Of a stretch of DNA of 64,000 bases, positions 41,197 to 51,721 are shown piece after piece (the first letter of the stretch is position 1; every line of letters starts with the position of its first letter). The DNA lies in NCBI RefSeq assembly GCF_021404405.1, contig NZ_JABFTV010000015.1:1-64000 (forward strand), written 5' to 3'. The notes under the pieces were generated by a model that saw only the letters and a list, made by a program, of their open reading frames with translations, was not told where the DNA came from and made no database searches. The position numbers were made by a program, and so were the translations under genes. Source of the DNA: Billgrantia aerodenitrificans (lineage in GTDB: Bacteria; Pseudomonadota; Gammaproteobacteria; Pseudomonadales; Halomonadaceae).

Positions 41197-43188
41197 ATGC
41201 CATCCCGTTTCGAACTGGCCAACGCCATTCGCGCCCTGTCCATGGATGCCGTCCAGAAGGCGAAATCCGGCCATCCCGGCGCGCCCATGGGCATGGCCGA
41301 CATCGCCGAAGTGCTGTGGAACGACTACCTCAAGCACAACCCCGACGACCCGAAATGGCCCGACCGCGACCGCTTCGTGCTCTCCAACGGTCACGGCTCG
41401 ATGCTGCTCTACTCGCTGCTGCACCTGACCGGCTACGATCTGGAGCTCGAGCAGCTGCGCAACTTCCGCCAGCTGCACTCCAAGACCGCCGGCCACCCCG
41501 AGTTCGGCTACGCCCCGGGCGTGGAGACCACCACCGGCCCGCTGGGCCAGGGCCTGGCCAATGCCGTGGGCATGGCCATCGCCGAGAAGACCCTGGCTGC
41601 ACAGTTCAACCGCCCCGGCCACACCATCGTCGACCACCAGACCTACTGTTTCGCCGGTGACGGCTGCATGATGGAAGGCATCTCCCACGAGGTCTGCTCG
41701 CTGGCCGGCACCCTGGGCCTGGGCAAGCTCACGGTGTTCTACGATGACAACGGCATCTCCATCGACGGCGAGGTCGAGGGCTGGTTCACCGACGACACCG
41801 CCAAGCGCTTCGAGGCCTACGGCTGGCACGTGGTGCCCAACGTCGACGGTCACAATCCCGAAGAGATCAAGGCCGCCATCGAACTGGCCCGCAGCCACGA
41901 GGAGAAGCCGAGCCTGATCATCTGCAAGACGGTGATCGGCTTCGGCGCGCCCAACAAGCAGGGCAAGGAGGAGTGCCACGGCGCTCCGCTGGGCGACGAG
42001 GAAGTGGCCGCCGCGCGCAAGCAGCTCGACTGGCCCCATGCGCCGTTCCACATTCCCGAGCCCGTCTATCAGGGCTGGGACGCCCGCGAGCGCGGCAAGT
42101 CGCAGCAGGAAGACTGGCAGACCCGCTTCGCCCGCTACCGTGACGAGCACCCCGAGCTGGCCAAGGAGTTCAGCCGTCGCAACCAGTGCAAGCTGCCGAC
42201 GGAGATCACCAGCGAAGCCTTCATCGAGAAGATGCAGCAGAAGGGCGAGACCATCGCCACGCGCAAGGCCTCGCTGTTGTGCCTCAACGAGCTCGGCCCG
42301 CAACTGCCCGAACTGCTCGGCGGCAGCGCCGACCTGGCGCCTTCCAATCTGACCTTCTGGAGCGGCGCCAAGCCGATCTCCCGCGAGAACCCGGGCGGCA
42401 ACTACCTGCACTACGGTGTACGCGAGTTCGGCATGGGCGCGATCATGAACGGCATCGTGTTGCACGGTGGCTTCATCCCCTACGGCGCTACCTTCCTGAT
42501 CTTCATGGAGTACATGCGCAACTCGGTGCGCATGGCGGCGCTGATGGGCAAGCGCGCCATCTACGTCTTCACCCACGACTCCATCGGCCTGGGCGAGGAT
42601 GGCCCCACCCACCAGCCGATCGAGCAGCTGACCAGCCTGCGCAGCACGCCCAATCTGAGCACCTGGCGCCCCTGCGACGCGGTGGAGACTGCCGCCGCCT
42701 GGGACGCCGCGATCAAGCGCAACTCCGGTCCCACCGCGCTGGTGCTGTCGCGCCAGAACCTGCCGCACCAGGAGCGCAGCAAGCAGCAGCTGGCCGAGAT
42801 CCAGCGCGGCGCTTATGTGCTGAAAGAGAGTCAGGGCGCCCCCGAGCTGATCCTGATCGCCACCGGCTCCGAAGTGGCGCTGGCCATGGCGGCCGCCGCC
42901 GAGCTGGAGGGCCAGGGCCGCGCTGTGCGTGTGGTCTCCATGCCCTCGGCCTACCGCTTCGACGGCCAGGACGCCGAGTACCGCGAGAAGGTGCTGCCGC
43001 GTGCGGTGACCAAGCGCATCGCCATCGAGGCCGGCCACGCCGACTACTGGTACAAGTATGTGGGCCTCGACGGCCGCGTGATCGGCATGACCACCTACGG
43101 CGAGTCCGCCCCGGCGGATGATCTGTTCAAGCACTTCGGCTTCACCAAGGAGAACGTGGTGAATCAGGCCAAGGAACTGCTGGGCTGA
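41197..43188 (+). CDS. tkt: Transketolase
   Basis: The 663-residue thiamine diphosphate enzyme transfers two-carbon units in the pentose phosphate pathway and also supplies erythrose 4-phosphate, the Epd substrate encoded 2.4 kb away. Motifs: [19 protein letters not shown] at residue 21, the ThDP fold [18 protein letters not shown] near 155, and [19 protein letters not shown] near 455. ATG 41197 is chosen by the family N-terminus ([14 protein letters not shown]). A strong terminator follows. Confidence 0.96.
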   Translation: MPSRFELANAIRALSMDAVQKAKSGHPGAPMGMADIAEVLWNDYLKHNPDDPKWPDRDRFVLSNGHGSMLLYSLLHLTGYDLELEQLRNFRQLHSKTAGHPEFGYAPGVETTTGPLGQGLANAVGMAIAEKTLAAQFNRPGHTIVDHQTYCFAGDGCMMEGISHEVCSLAGTLGLGKLTVFYDDNGISIDGEVEGWFTDDTAKRFEAYGWHVVPNVDGHNPEEIKAAIELARSHEEKPSLIICKTVIGFGAPNKQGKEECHGAPLGDEEVAAARKQLDWPHAPFHIPEPVYQGWDARERGKSQQEDWQTRFARYRDEHPELAKEFSRRNQCKLPTEITSEAFIEKMQQKGETIATRKASLLCLNELGPQLPELLGGSADLAPSNLTFWSGAKPISRENPGGNYLHYGVREFGMGAIMNGIVLHGGFIPYGATFLIFMEYMRNSVRMAALMGKRAIYVFTHDSIGLGEDGPTHQPIEQLTSLRSTPNLSTWRPCDAVETAAAWDAAIKRNSGPTALVLSRQNLPHQERSKQQLAEIQRGAYVLKESQGAPELILIATGSEVALAMAAAAELEGQGRAVRVVSMPSAYRFDGQDAEYREKVLPRAVTKRIAIEAGHADYWYKYVGLDGRVIGMTTYGESAPADDLFKHFGFTKENVVNQAKELLG

Positions 43189-43235
43189 GGGCTTGCCCTA
43201 GCGGTAGCTAGTAGCATGTCGCTAATAGCATGAAG

Positions 43236-43266
43236 AAAGGGCATGACCGGCGGTCATGCCCTTTTT
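43236..43266. terminator. Bidirectional terminator between tkt and fbaB
   Basis: AAAGGGCATGACC (43236-43248) pairs with GGTCATGCCCTTT (43252-43264), a 13-bp perfect stem with a 3-nt loop. A run of five T ends at 43266 on the plus strand, and CCCTTTCTT follows on the minus strand. It sits between the convergent stops of tkt and fbaB. Confidence 0.88.
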
Positions 43267-43305
43267 GCTTTGGCTGTTTGCCTGAGAGTGCTTGCTTGAG
43301 GGTAC

Positions 43306-44358
<1,053 letters not shown>

Positions 44359-44472
44359 GTCTTCCTCTCCATGGTGTCGTGAATCGCTATTCCCAGCGTA
44401 GTGAAAACCGTACCGAGCGTTGCCCCTGCTTGCAAACGGAAGCGCCCTTTCACAAGGAAAGGGCGCTTCGCA

Positions 44473-44868
44473 TCATGCAGCCTGTATCTCTATGCGTCGG
44501 CTCCTGTGCCTCTCCTTCCTCGGCAATCGCAGATGGAGCACGCCGTTTTCCAGGCGCGCCTCAATGGCAGCGGTATCGATCTCGTGGCTGAGCGTGAAGC
44601 GCCGCTCGTAGCGCTGCGCCTGAGCTTCGGCATAAGTGGCCGACAGGCCCTCGGGCATGTCGATGCGAATCTCGCCTTCGATGCTGAGCAGATTGCCATC
44701 GACCTCCACGTTCAGCCCCTCGGGAGTGACCCCTGGCATGTCGGCAACCACGAACAGCGCATCGTTCTCCTCATAGATATCCACGGGTGGCCGCATTGCC
44801 CGGCTACGCCGCTCGCGCGCCGGCACACTGGCCTGCGCCTCATGACGAGTGACTTCATTCATGTTCAT
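44473..44868 (-). CDS. Small heat shock protein, Hsp20 family (second of pair)
   Basis: The 131-residue protein has an alpha-crystallin domain: PVDIYEENDALFVVADMPGV, EVDGNLLSIEGEI, and the C-terminal VLHLRLPRKE, followed by an IEI-type anchoring motif (RRIEIQAA). It acts as an ATP-independent holdase chaperone. ATG 44868 is used because the domain and N-terminal arm begin there; a 12-codon extension is possible. It follows the first hsp20 after 45 nt, so the two form an operon, and both end in the same pattern RRI(E/D)(I/V)QAA. Confidence 0.88.
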   Translation of the reverse strand: MNMNEVTRHEAQASVPARERRSRAMRPPVDIYEENDALFVVADMPGVTPEGLNVEVDGNLLSIEGEIRIDMPEGLSATYAEAQAQRYERRFTLSHEIDTAAIEARLENGVLHLRLPRKERHRSRRIEIQAA

Positions 44869-44913
44869 CACCTCCAATGCACTGACTTGACGCAATCGTG
44901 ACATCGAAGCGAC

Positions 44914-45381
44914 TCATGCCGCCTGGACATCGATGCGACGCGGCTTGAGCTCCTCTCGCTTGGGCAGATGGATCTCGAACACCCCGTCATGACAGCGCGC
45001 CTCGGCACGCTCCACGTCGATGCCGTCGGGCAGGCTGATGGAGCGCACGAATTCGCCGTCGAAGCGCTCACGACGGAAGCAAGGCCGCTTGCGATCGCCC
45101 GCTTTCTCTCCCGGCAGGGCATCGCGCCGCCCGCGCAGGGTCAGCACGTTATCCTGCACGCTGATGTCGAGATCCTCCCGGGCCAGGCCGGCGGCGAGCA
45201 CGTACACGCGAACGGCATCGTCGGTGCGTCCGACGTTGATCATCGGGAAGCTGCCGCGGGGCACCGAGCGGATGTCCGCGGCACCCTCCTGGAAGATCTC
45301 ATCGAGCCACGGGCGGAACCAGTCGAGGCCCGAGCCGATGCCATTATCGAAACGCTTGAGATCTCCGAACATATCGAACAC
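44914..45381 (-). CDS. Small heat shock protein, Hsp20 family (first of pair)
   Basis: The 155-residue protein has a hydrophobic N-terminal arm (GLDWFRPWLDEIF). An alpha-crystallin domain follows (FPMINVGRTDDAVRVYVLAA, VQDNVLTLRGRRD, GVFEIHLPKRE), ending RRIDVQAA. It is the promoter-proximal member of a two-gene operon. A sigma-32-type promoter (45464-45490) lies about 83 nt upstream of the start. The ribosome binding site GGAGG is 8 nt upstream. Paired sHSPs often form mixed oligomers. Confidence 0.9.
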   Translation of the reverse strand: MFDMFGDLKRFDNGIGSGLDWFRPWLDEIFQEGAADIRSVPRGSFPMINVGRTDDAVRVYVLAAGLAREDLDISVQDNVLTLRGRRDALPGEKAGDRKRPCFRRERFDGEFVRSISLPDGIDVERAEARCHDGVFEIHLPKREELKPRRIDVQAA

Positions 45382-45463
45382 CTCCTACGCTTGGCAGATC
45401 GTTGACAGGTAAGGTCATCTAGACACGACACATAGGCCGAAACCTGCTGTGCCGTATCGTTTC

Positions 45464-45490
45464 AATAGGGTCTCGGCGCCCTTTTTCAAG
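45464..45490 (-). promoter_or_regulatory. Sigma-32 heat shock promoter for the hsp20 pair
   Basis: Read on the minus strand: CTTGAAA (45490-45484), a 13-nt spacer, then CCCTATT (45470-45464). This fits the RpoH consensus CTTGAAA-N11-16-CCCCATNT closely. It lies about 83 nt upstream of the first hsp20 start codon, in the right direction. Confidence 0.75.
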
Positions 45491-45571
45491 AGCTGCGACA
45501 GGCCTGATCTGGCCAAGCGGAGCCAGCGACGGGAGCGCGGATCACAAGGGGAAAAAAATGCCCAGATGCGC

Positions 45572-45577
45572 TAGAAT
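45572..45577 (+). promoter_or_regulatory. -10 element for the epd-pgk-fba operon
   Basis: TAGAAT at this position matches five of six bases of the sigma-70 -10 consensus. It would start transcription about 30 nt before the epd ATG at 45615. No good -35 is seen, so an activator or a weak basal promoter is possible. Confidence 0.4.
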
Positions 45578-45614
45578 CGCCGCTTTCCGTCGGCAAGAGC
45601 GAGTTCCCCGCCCC

Positions 45615-46655
45615 ATGGCCCAGCGCATCGCCATCAATGGTTACGGTCGTATCGGTCAGTGCGTGCTGCGCGCGCTGCTGGAGCGGCAGTTGAACCGGCC
45701 CGACGCCCAGGCGCTGGAAGTGGTGGCGATCAACGAGCTCTCCGACCTGGACACCATCGCCTACCTGACCCGCTACGACACCACCCACGGTCGCTTCCCG
45801 GGGCAGGTGACGACCGCCGGGGATCGCATGATCGTCGACGGCTCGTCCATCACGATTCTCACCGAGCCGGAGCCAAGCCGCCTGCCCTGGGCAGAACTCG
45901 GCATCGACCTGGTACTGGAGTGCTCCGGCAGCTTCAAGGATCGCGCCACCGCCGAGGCGCATCTTGCCGCCGGGGCCGGACGGCTGCTGTTCTCCCAGCC
46001 CGCCGAGAGCGACGTCGACGCCACCATCGTCTGCGGTATCAACGACGGCGAACTGGCCGCCGAGCACCGCATCGTCTCGGCCGCCTCGTGCACCACCAAC
46101 TGCCTGGTGCCGGTGCTCACGGTACTCGACCGGGCGCTGGGCATCGAGCACGGCGTTACCACCACCGTGCACTCGGCGATGAACGACCAGCCGGTGATCG
46201 ACGCCTACCACCAGACCGACCTGCGCCTGACGCGCTCGGCGATGCACTCCATCGTGCCCGTCGACACCAGCCTGGCCCGCGGCATCAACCGCCTGATGCC
46301 GCACCTGGCCGGACGCTTCGAATGTCTGCACATGCGCGTGCCGACGATCAACGTCTCGGCCATGGACCTGTCGCTCTGCGTACGCCGCGACACCACCGCC
46401 GCCGAGGTCAACGCCCTGCTGCGCGAGGCCAGCGACGGCCCCCTGGCCGGCCTGCTCGGCTACACCGAGGAGCCCATGGCCTCGATCGACTTCAACCACG
46501 ACCCCCGCTCGGGTATCGTTGACGCCACTCAAACCCGGGTGGCGGGCAAACGCCTGATCAAGCTGCTGTGCTGGTTCGACAACGAGTGGGGCTTCGCCAA
46601 CCGCATGCTCGACGTCGCCCAGCGCCTGGCGGTGCTACCCGCGGCGAGCCGCTGA
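45615..46655 (+). CDS. epd: D-erythrose-4-phosphate dehydrogenase
   Basis: The 346-residue enzyme oxidises erythrose 4-phosphate to 4-phosphoerythronate for pyridoxal phosphate synthesis. It is a GapA-like fold with the Epd pattern HSAMNDQPVIDAYHQTDLRL and HSIVPVDTSLARGI rather than that of glycolytic GAPDH. The catalytic Cys is in SAASCTTNC near residue 158, and NEWGFANRM is near the end. ATG 45615 starts the Rossmann motif (INGYGRIGQ). It leads pgk and fba, the classical epd-pgk-fba order of gammaproteobacteria. GAPDH activity of the whole organism must be encoded elsewhere. Confidence 0.9.
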   Translation: MAQRIAINGYGRIGQCVLRALLERQLNRPDAQALEVVAINELSDLDTIAYLTRYDTTHGRFPGQVTTAGDRMIVDGSSITILTEPEPSRLPWAELGIDLVLECSGSFKDRATAEAHLAAGAGRLLFSQPAESDVDATIVCGINDGELAAEHRIVSAASCTTNCLVPVLTVLDRALGIEHGVTTTVHSAMNDQPVIDAYHQTDLRLTRSAMHSIVPVDTSLARGINRLMPHLAGRFECLHMRVPTINVSAMDLSLCVRRDTTAAEVNALLREASDGPLAGLLGYTEEPMASIDFNHDPRSGIVDATQTRVAGKRLIKLLCWFDNEWGFANRMLDVAQRLAVLPAASR

Positions 46656-46697
46656 CCCGGCTTCGGTTTCCCTCAATCAAGGAAAGGAAGACGCCCG

Positions 46698-47861
46698 ATG
46701 AACGTGCTCAAGATGACCGACCTGGCATTGCAAGGTAAGCGAGTACTGATCCGCGAGGACCTGAACGTACCCGTCAAGCACGGCAAGGTGACCAGCGACG
46801 CCCGTCTGCGGGCCAGCCTGCCGACCATCAAGGCAGCCGCGGAAGCCGGCGCCAAGGTCATGCTGATGAGCCACCTGGGGCGCCCCACCGAAGGCGAACC
46901 GGCCGCGGAGTTCTCGCTGGCGCCGGTGGCCGAGCGCCTCGGCGAACTGCTCGGACGCCCGGTGCGGCTGGTCGAGGACTATCTCGACACCGCCCAGGAT
47001 CTGGCCGAAGGCGAAGTGGTGTTGCTCGAGAACGTACGCTTCAACGAGGGCGAGAAGAAGGACGACGAGACTCTCGCCCAGCAGTATGCCGCCCTGTGCG
47101 ACATCTACGTGATGGACGCCTTCGGCACCGCCCACCGCGCCCAGGCCTCCACTCACGGCGTGGCACGCTTCGCCCCGCAGGCCTGCGCCGGACCGCTGCT
47201 GGCCGCGGAGCTCGATGCCCTGGAGAAGGCGCTGGCCACGCCCAAGCGCCCCATGGTCGCCATCGTAGGCGGCTCCAAGGTCTCGACCAAGCTCGAGGTG
47301 CTCAACGCCCTCTCCGCCAAGTGCGACCAGCTCATCGTCGGCGGCGGCATCGCCAACACCTTCATCGCCGCGGCCGGCCACAACGTGGGCAAGTCGCTGT
47401 ATGAAGCCGACCTGGTCGCCCAGGCCAAGGCCCTGATGGCCAAAGTCGAGATCCCGCTGCCCACCGATGTGGTAGTGGCCACCGAGTTCTCCGAATCGGC
47501 CGAAGCCGTGGTCAAGCCGGTCGATCAGGTAAGCGACGACGAGATGATCCTCGACATCGGCCCCGACACCGCGGGCCGACTGGCCGGCCTGCTCAAGGAC
47601 GCCGGCACCATCCTTTGGAACGGCCCGGTAGGCGTGTTCGAGATCGACCAGTTCGGCAAGGGCACCGAGGCGCTGTCGCGCGCCATCGCCGAGAGCAACG
47701 GCTTCTCCATCGCCGGCGGCGGCGACACCCTGGCCGCCATCGACAAGTACGACATCGCGCAGCAGGTCTCCTACATCTCCACCGGCGGCGGTGCCTTCCT
47801 CGAGTACGTCGAGGGCAAGGTGCTGCCGGCGGTGAAGGCGCTGGAAGACGCTGCACACTGA
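46698..47861 (+). CDS. pgk: Phosphoglycerate kinase
   Basis: The 387-residue glycolytic kinase has the signature [17 protein letters not shown] near residue 15 and [11 protein letters not shown] near 60. The nucleotide-binding end includes [13 protein letters not shown] and [14 protein letters not shown] near 350-370. Length and order are typical. It lies 42 nt after epd and 76 nt before fba on the same strand. Confidence 0.96.
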   Translation: MNVLKMTDLALQGKRVLIREDLNVPVKHGKVTSDARLRASLPTIKAAAEAGAKVMLMSHLGRPTEGEPAAEFSLAPVAERLGELLGRPVRLVEDYLDTAQDLAEGEVVLLENVRFNEGEKKDDETLAQQYAALCDIYVMDAFGTAHRAQASTHGVARFAPQACAGPLLAAELDALEKALATPKRPMVAIVGGSKVSTKLEVLNALSAKCDQLIVGGGIANTFIAAAGHNVGKSLYEADLVAQAKALMAKVEIPLPTDVVVATEFSESAEAVVKPVDQVSDDEMILDIGPDTAGRLAGLLKDAGTILWNGPVGVFEIDQFGKGTEALSRAIAESNGFSIAGGGDTLAAIDKYDIAQQVSYISTGGGAFLEYVEGKVLPAVKALEDAAH

Positions 47862-47937
47862 CCCGACCCGCCGCCGTCCGGCCATGCCGGGCGGCAGCCC
47901 TAGTCCCCAGACAGATCGAAACAGAACAGGTGAGATC

Positions 47938-49002
47938 ATGGCACTGATCAGCATGCGCCAGATGCTGGACCACGCCGCCGAGCGCGGTTACGGCATTCCG
48001 GCATTCAACGTCAACAACCTCGAGCAGATGCGCGCCATCATGGAAGCGGCCGACGCCACCGACTCCCCGGTGATCGTCCAGGCCTCTGCCGGTGCGCGCA
48101 AGTACGCTGGCGCGCCCTTCCTTCGCCATCTCATCCTGGCCGCGGTGGAGGAGTTCCCCCACATCCCGGTGGTGATGCACCAGGACCACGGCACCTCGCC
48201 GGCGGTGTGTCAGCGCTCGATCCAGCTCGGCTTCTCCTCGGTGATGATGGACGGCTCGCTGGGCGAGGACGGCAAGACCCCGATGGACTACGACTACAAC
48301 GTCGACGTCACCCGTCGCACCGTTGAGATGGCCCACGCCTGCGGCGTCTCGGTGGAGGGCGAGCTGGGCTGTCTGGGCAGCCTGGAGACCGGCATGGCCG
48401 GCGAAGAGGACGGCATCGGCGCCGAGGGCGTGCTCTCCCACGACCAGCTGCTGACCGACCCGGAAGAGGCCGCCGCGTTCGTCAAGGCGACCCAGGTCGA
48501 CGCCCTGGCCATCGCCATCGGCACCAGCCACGGTGCCTACAAGTTCACCAAGCCGCCCACCGGCGACACGCTGTCGATCCAGCGCATCAAGGAGATCCAC
48601 GCGCGCATCCCCGATACCCATCTGGTGATGCACGGCTCCTCCTCGGTGCCCCAGGAGTGGCTCGCCGTGATCAACGAGTTCGGCGGCGAGATCCCCGAGA
48701 CCTACGGCGTGCCGGTTGAGGAGATCGTCGAAGGCATCAAGTACGGCGTGCGCAAGGTCAACATCGACACCGACCTGCGTCTGGCATCCACCGGCGCGGT
48801 GCGTCGCTTCCTGGCCAAGCACCCGGGCGAGTTCGACCCGCGCAAGTATCTCAAGGAGACCGTCACGGCCATGCGCGACATCTGCATCGCCCGCTACGAG
48901 GCCTTCGGCACCGCCGGCAATGCCAGCCGCATCAAGCCGATCAGCCTCGAAGCGATGTACGAGCGCTACGCCCGCGGCGAGCTGGACCCGAAGGTGAAGT
49001 GA
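47938..49002 (+). CDS. fba: Class II fructose-bisphosphate aldolase
   Basis: The 354-residue metal-dependent aldolase is of the Calvin-cycle-type subgroup (CbbA). Zinc ligands lie in [11 protein letters not shown] near 80 and in the [13 protein letters not shown] stretch near 228. The phosphate loop and [17 protein letters not shown] follow. ATG 47938 begins [15 protein letters not shown]; the extra codons upstream lie in the pgk-fba gap. It ends the epd-pgk-fba operon and is followed by a strong terminator. Confidence 0.95.
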   Translation: MALISMRQMLDHAAERGYGIPAFNVNNLEQMRAIMEAADATDSPVIVQASAGARKYAGAPFLRHLILAAVEEFPHIPVVMHQDHGTSPAVCQRSIQLGFSSVMMDGSLGEDGKTPMDYDYNVDVTRRTVEMAHACGVSVEGELGCLGSLETGMAGEEDGIGAEGVLSHDQLLTDPEEAAAFVKATQVDALAIAIGTSHGAYKFTKPPTGDTLSIQRIKEIHARIPDTHLVMHGSSSVPQEWLAVINEFGGEIPETYGVPVEEIVEGIKYGVRKVNIDTDLRLASTGAVRRFLAKHPGEFDPRKYLKETVTAMRDICIARYEAFGTAGNASRIKPISLEAMYERYARGELDPKVK

Positions 49003-49024
49003 TCCCGCAGCATTCGACAACGAC

Positions 49025-49050
49025 AGGCGGCCCCGGTGGGCCGCCTTTTT
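49025..49050 (+). terminator. Rho-independent terminator after fba
   Basis: AGGCGGCCC/GGGCCGCCT (49025-49033/49038-49046) forms a 9-bp GC-rich stem with a CGGT loop and five T at 49046-49050. It starts 22 nt past the fba stop. Confidence 0.9.
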
Positions 49051-49137
49051 CATTCGCCCTCGCTGACATTCCCTCGCGTGGCCGCTTTGCCTACCGCACA
49101 ACCCAGGTTATTGCAGCGCAACAATGTTCGGGCGCAT

Positions 49138-49161
49138 AGTCGCGAGAGTAGTCGCGAGAGT
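49138..49161. repeat. Two 12-bp direct repeats upstream of the phasin-like gene
   Basis: AGTCGCGAGAGT is present twice in tandem (49138-49149 and 49150-49161). The copies end 23 nt before the start codon at 49185. About 25 nt further up, TTGC-AGC-GCAA forms a short palindrome, a possible regulator site. Confidence 0.7.
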
Positions 49162-49184
49162 TACCCCGCACAAGGAGGCCTGGT

Positions 49185-49541
49185 ATGAAGACGATGACGC
49201 CCTATTCGCTGGTTCCGCTCAACCCCGCCGCCATGATGGACGTATGGAAGCTTGGCATCATGGTATTCGAACTCTGGTCGACGTCACTCTCCACCATCAC
49301 CATGCGCCATGGACTGTGGCAGACCCAGTCTCCCACCAGCGCCCGCATGCTCAGAGAGAATCAGCGCATGGTGACCGAAAAGCTCGAGGCCGGCCTGGAG
49401 ACCGGTTTCGAGATACAGAAAGCCATGCTGCAGATGGCCTTTGGCCAGAGCAATCCCTGGTGGCACACCGGTCGACGCACCATGGCGCCTTACCACCGCC
49501 GCAGCAGTGCCAATTCGCGGCGGCTCGCCAAGCGACGCTGA
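49185..49541 (+). CDS. Small phasin-like helical protein
   Basis: The 118-residue basic-tailed protein has a helical central part (MVFELWSTSLSTITMRHGLW to MLRENQRMVTEKLEAGLETG). This resembles small phasin-like proteins bound to polyhydroxyalkanoate granules in proteobacteria. The C-terminal 30 residues are rich in Arg and Lys and might touch DNA or granule surfaces. A strong AAGGAGG site precedes the ATG. Another overlapping frame starting at 49124 was rejected because it lacks this site. Function is inferred from pattern only. Confidence 0.55.
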   Translation: MKTMTPYSLVPLNPAAMMDVWKLGIMVFELWSTSLSTITMRHGLWQTQSPTSARMLRENQRMVTEKLEAGLETGFEIQKAMLQMAFGQSNPWWHTGRRTMAPYHRRSSANSRRLAKRR

Positions 49542-49602
49542 CCTTGCATGGCGGCCCAGGGCCTACCTACAGTGAAGAGGCAGTTGCCAAGGAGAGGTCG
49601 AC

Positions 49603-50178
49603 ATGAAGTCACGCACGCTGACCGGAGGCATCCTGGCCGCAATGCTCGTCACCACCTCGGCGCTCGCGGCACCGGAGAGCGCCGACACCGACGACCCAGC
49701 CCAGGTAGAAGGCATGCATCCGGAGGAATCGGAGCAGCAGCTCGATGCAAGACCCAACCCCATCGATCAGGCCAGGGTGGAAGTCAGCGAGCAGGAGCCC
49801 TTCGGCCGCTATCTGACTAACCAGAACGGCAAGAGCCTCTACATGTTCGAGCAGGATGAGCAAGACGGCGAGTACTCCACCTGCTACGAGACCTGCGCCA
49901 TTGCCTGGCCGCCCTACACCACCGAGGAAGCGCCCGCCGCCGGCGAGCATGTCGATGCCGAGCGCCTGGGTACGATCGAACGTGACGACGGCACGCGGCA
50001 GGTCACCTACGACGGCTGGCCACTCTATTTCTTCGCCCGTGACGTCTACCCCAGCGATGCACTCGGCCAGGGCATGGATCACATGGGTGGCCGCTGGTAC
50101 CTGATCGCTCCCGACGGTGAGATCATCGAGGACGAAGGACCGGAGCAGGCCGACCCGGTGGAGCCAAGTAGCCCCTGA
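49603..50178 (+). CDS. Exported protein with secreted-repeat (PF03640-type) domain
   Basis: The 191-residue protein has a signal peptide (about 1-23, ending ALAA). Two copies of the secreted repeat follow: YLTNQNGKSLYMFEQDE with CYETCAIAWPPYTT, and the second ending DGWPLYFFARDVYPSD plus GRWYLIAPDG. Two Cys in the first repeat probably form a disulfide. Related proteins are periplasmic or outer-surface and of unknown function, with redox roles proposed. The N-terminal and C-terminal tails are acidic, typical of halophile exports. AGGAG lies upstream of the ATG. Confidence 0.75.
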   Translation: MKSRTLTGGILAAMLVTTSALAAPESADTDDPAQVEGMHPEESEQQLDARPNPIDQARVEVSEQEPFGRYLTNQNGKSLYMFEQDEQDGEYSTCYETCAIAWPPYTTEEAPAAGEHVDAERLGTIERDDGTRQVTYDGWPLYFFARDVYPSDALGQGMDHMGGRWYLIAPDGEIIEDEGPEQADPVEPSSP

Positions 50179-50259
50179 CCCCACAGACAGGCCGGCGAAC
50201 ATGACCGCTCATTACTTCGCCTGCTAAACTCTCCGGTCTTGTCCGAGACCGGAGTCCGC

Positions 50260-51645
50260 ATGCCTGCCGCCGCCAAGTCCTTGCCTACCCCGCGCCAGTG
50301 GATCTCCCTCTTCGCCACGGTCGCGGTGACCCTTTTTCTGCTGCTGAGCCCCGAGCTGCCGCTGCTGGTGAGAGCCGGCGCGGTGATCGGGCTGTGCATC
50401 GGGCTGTGGGCGACCGGCTGGCTGCCGCAGTGGCTGACGGCGCTGGTGTTCTTCACTCTGTGTACCGTGGCCGGGGTGGCCTCGGCGGACATCGTCTTCG
50501 CCGGCTTCGGCTCGGCGGCGACCTGGCTGGTGTTCTCCGGGCTGATCATCGGGGCGGCGATTCAGTACACGGGGCTCGGCAATACGCTTGCCCGGGGCGT
50601 CGGCCCCTGGCTGGAGGGTTCCTATCGGCGCGCGCTGATCGGGGTGATTCTGCTGGGTCTGGCGATGGCCTTCTTCATGCCATCCGGCATGGGGCGCATC
50701 CTGCTGATGGTGCCGATACTTACCACCCTGGCCGACCATCTGGGCTACGAACCCGGCGACAAGGGCCGCACCGGGCTGATTCTCGGCGGCATGATGGGCA
50801 CCTTCCTGCCCACCTACGCCATCCTGCCCGCCAACGTGCCCAACAACGTGCTGATGGGTGCCGCCGAGGCGGTACTGGGCACGCCGCCCAACTACAGCGA
50901 GTACCTGCTGCTGCACTTCCCGGTGCTGGGACTGCTCAAGACGCTGCTGCTGATCGCGGTGATGCTGTGGCTCTACCCGGCACACGCGCCCAGGCACAGC
51001 GACTCGGTTACCGAGAGGCCCCGTCTCTCACGCCCCGAACTCGGCCTGGCAGCGCTGCTCTCGGTGGCAGTGCTGCTGTGGATGAGCGATGCCTGGCACG
51101 GTATCTCCCCGGCCTGGATCGGCATGCTGGTGGCACTGGTCTGCTTGTTTCCCGGCAGCCGCCTGATGGGCGCCAACCCCCTGCAGTCGATCAGCTTCGA
51201 CTCGTTTCTCTACGTCGCCGGCATCGTCAGCCTCGGTGCCTTGGCCTTCCACAGCGGCCTGGGGGAGCGAGTGGCAGGCAGCCTGCTCTCGGTGCTGCCG
51301 CTGCGCGAGGCCACCGATGCCGCTGCCTTCGGCATGCTCTCGGGGCTTGCCATGGTACTTGGCACGCTGGTCACGCTACCGGGTATCCCCGCCATCCTGA
51401 CCCCCATGGCACCGGGGCTCGCCACCATCACCGGCTGGACGCCCGAAGCCGTCTACATGACTCAAGTGGTGGGGTTCTCCACGGTGCTGCTGCCCTATCA
51501 GGCGCCGCCCTTGATCGTCGGCATCCTGGCGGCACGCATCTCCCTGCGCGAGACCGCCAGGCTGTGCCTGATCACGGCCCTGCTCAGCGTGCTGTTGCTG
51601 TGGCCGCTGAACTATCTCTGGTGGGAGTGGCTCGGCTGGATCTGA
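50260..51645 (+). CDS. SLC13/CitT-family anion transporter
   Basis: The 461-residue membrane protein has 11-12 helices in two repeats. The pattern GLAMAFFMPSGMGRILLMVPIL near residue 128 and the FSTVLLPYQAPPLIVGIL region near 405 fit the anion-permease (SLC13-like) superfamily. It is distinct from the other SLC13 gene at 29-30.5 kb. The usual SNT motif is replaced by MPSGMGR, so sodium coupling and substrate are uncertain. ATG 50260 is preferred, with GGAG 5 nt upstream; a TTG 21 nt earlier is possible. Confidence 0.75.
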   Translation: MPAAAKSLPTPRQWISLFATVAVTLFLLLSPELPLLVRAGAVIGLCIGLWATGWLPQWLTALVFFTLCTVAGVASADIVFAGFGSAATWLVFSGLIIGAAIQYTGLGNTLARGVGPWLEGSYRRALIGVILLGLAMAFFMPSGMGRILLMVPILTTLADHLGYEPGDKGRTGLILGGMMGTFLPTYAILPANVPNNVLMGAAEAVLGTPPNYSEYLLLHFPVLGLLKTLLLIAVMLWLYPAHAPRHSDSVTERPRLSRPELGLAALLSVAVLLWMSDAWHGISPAWIGMLVALVCLFPGSRLMGANPLQSISFDSFLYVAGIVSLGALAFHSGLGERVAGSLLSVLPLREATDAAAFGMLSGLAMVLGTLVTLPGIPAILTPMAPGLATITGWTPEAVYMTQVVGFSTVLLPYQAPPLIVGILAARISLRETARLCLITALLSVLLLWPLNYLWWEWLGWI

Positions 51646-51667
51646 GCCGTTTTTGCGGCAGAAACGA

Positions 51668-51695
51668 GTCGCCCCCGGCCTTGGCCGGGGGCGAC
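51668..51695. terminator. Bidirectional GC-rich hairpin between convergent genes
   Basis: GTCGCCCCCGGCC pairs with GGCCGGGGGCGAC (51668-51680/51683-51695), a nearly perfect stem with a tiny loop. It lies 22 nt after the SLC13-like stop and 26 nt after the stop of the leftward acidic-protein gene. Neither strand shows a long T-run. Confidence 0.6.
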
Positions 51696-51721
51696 AAGAG
51701 GGGAACTACCCGCTCAGGCGA

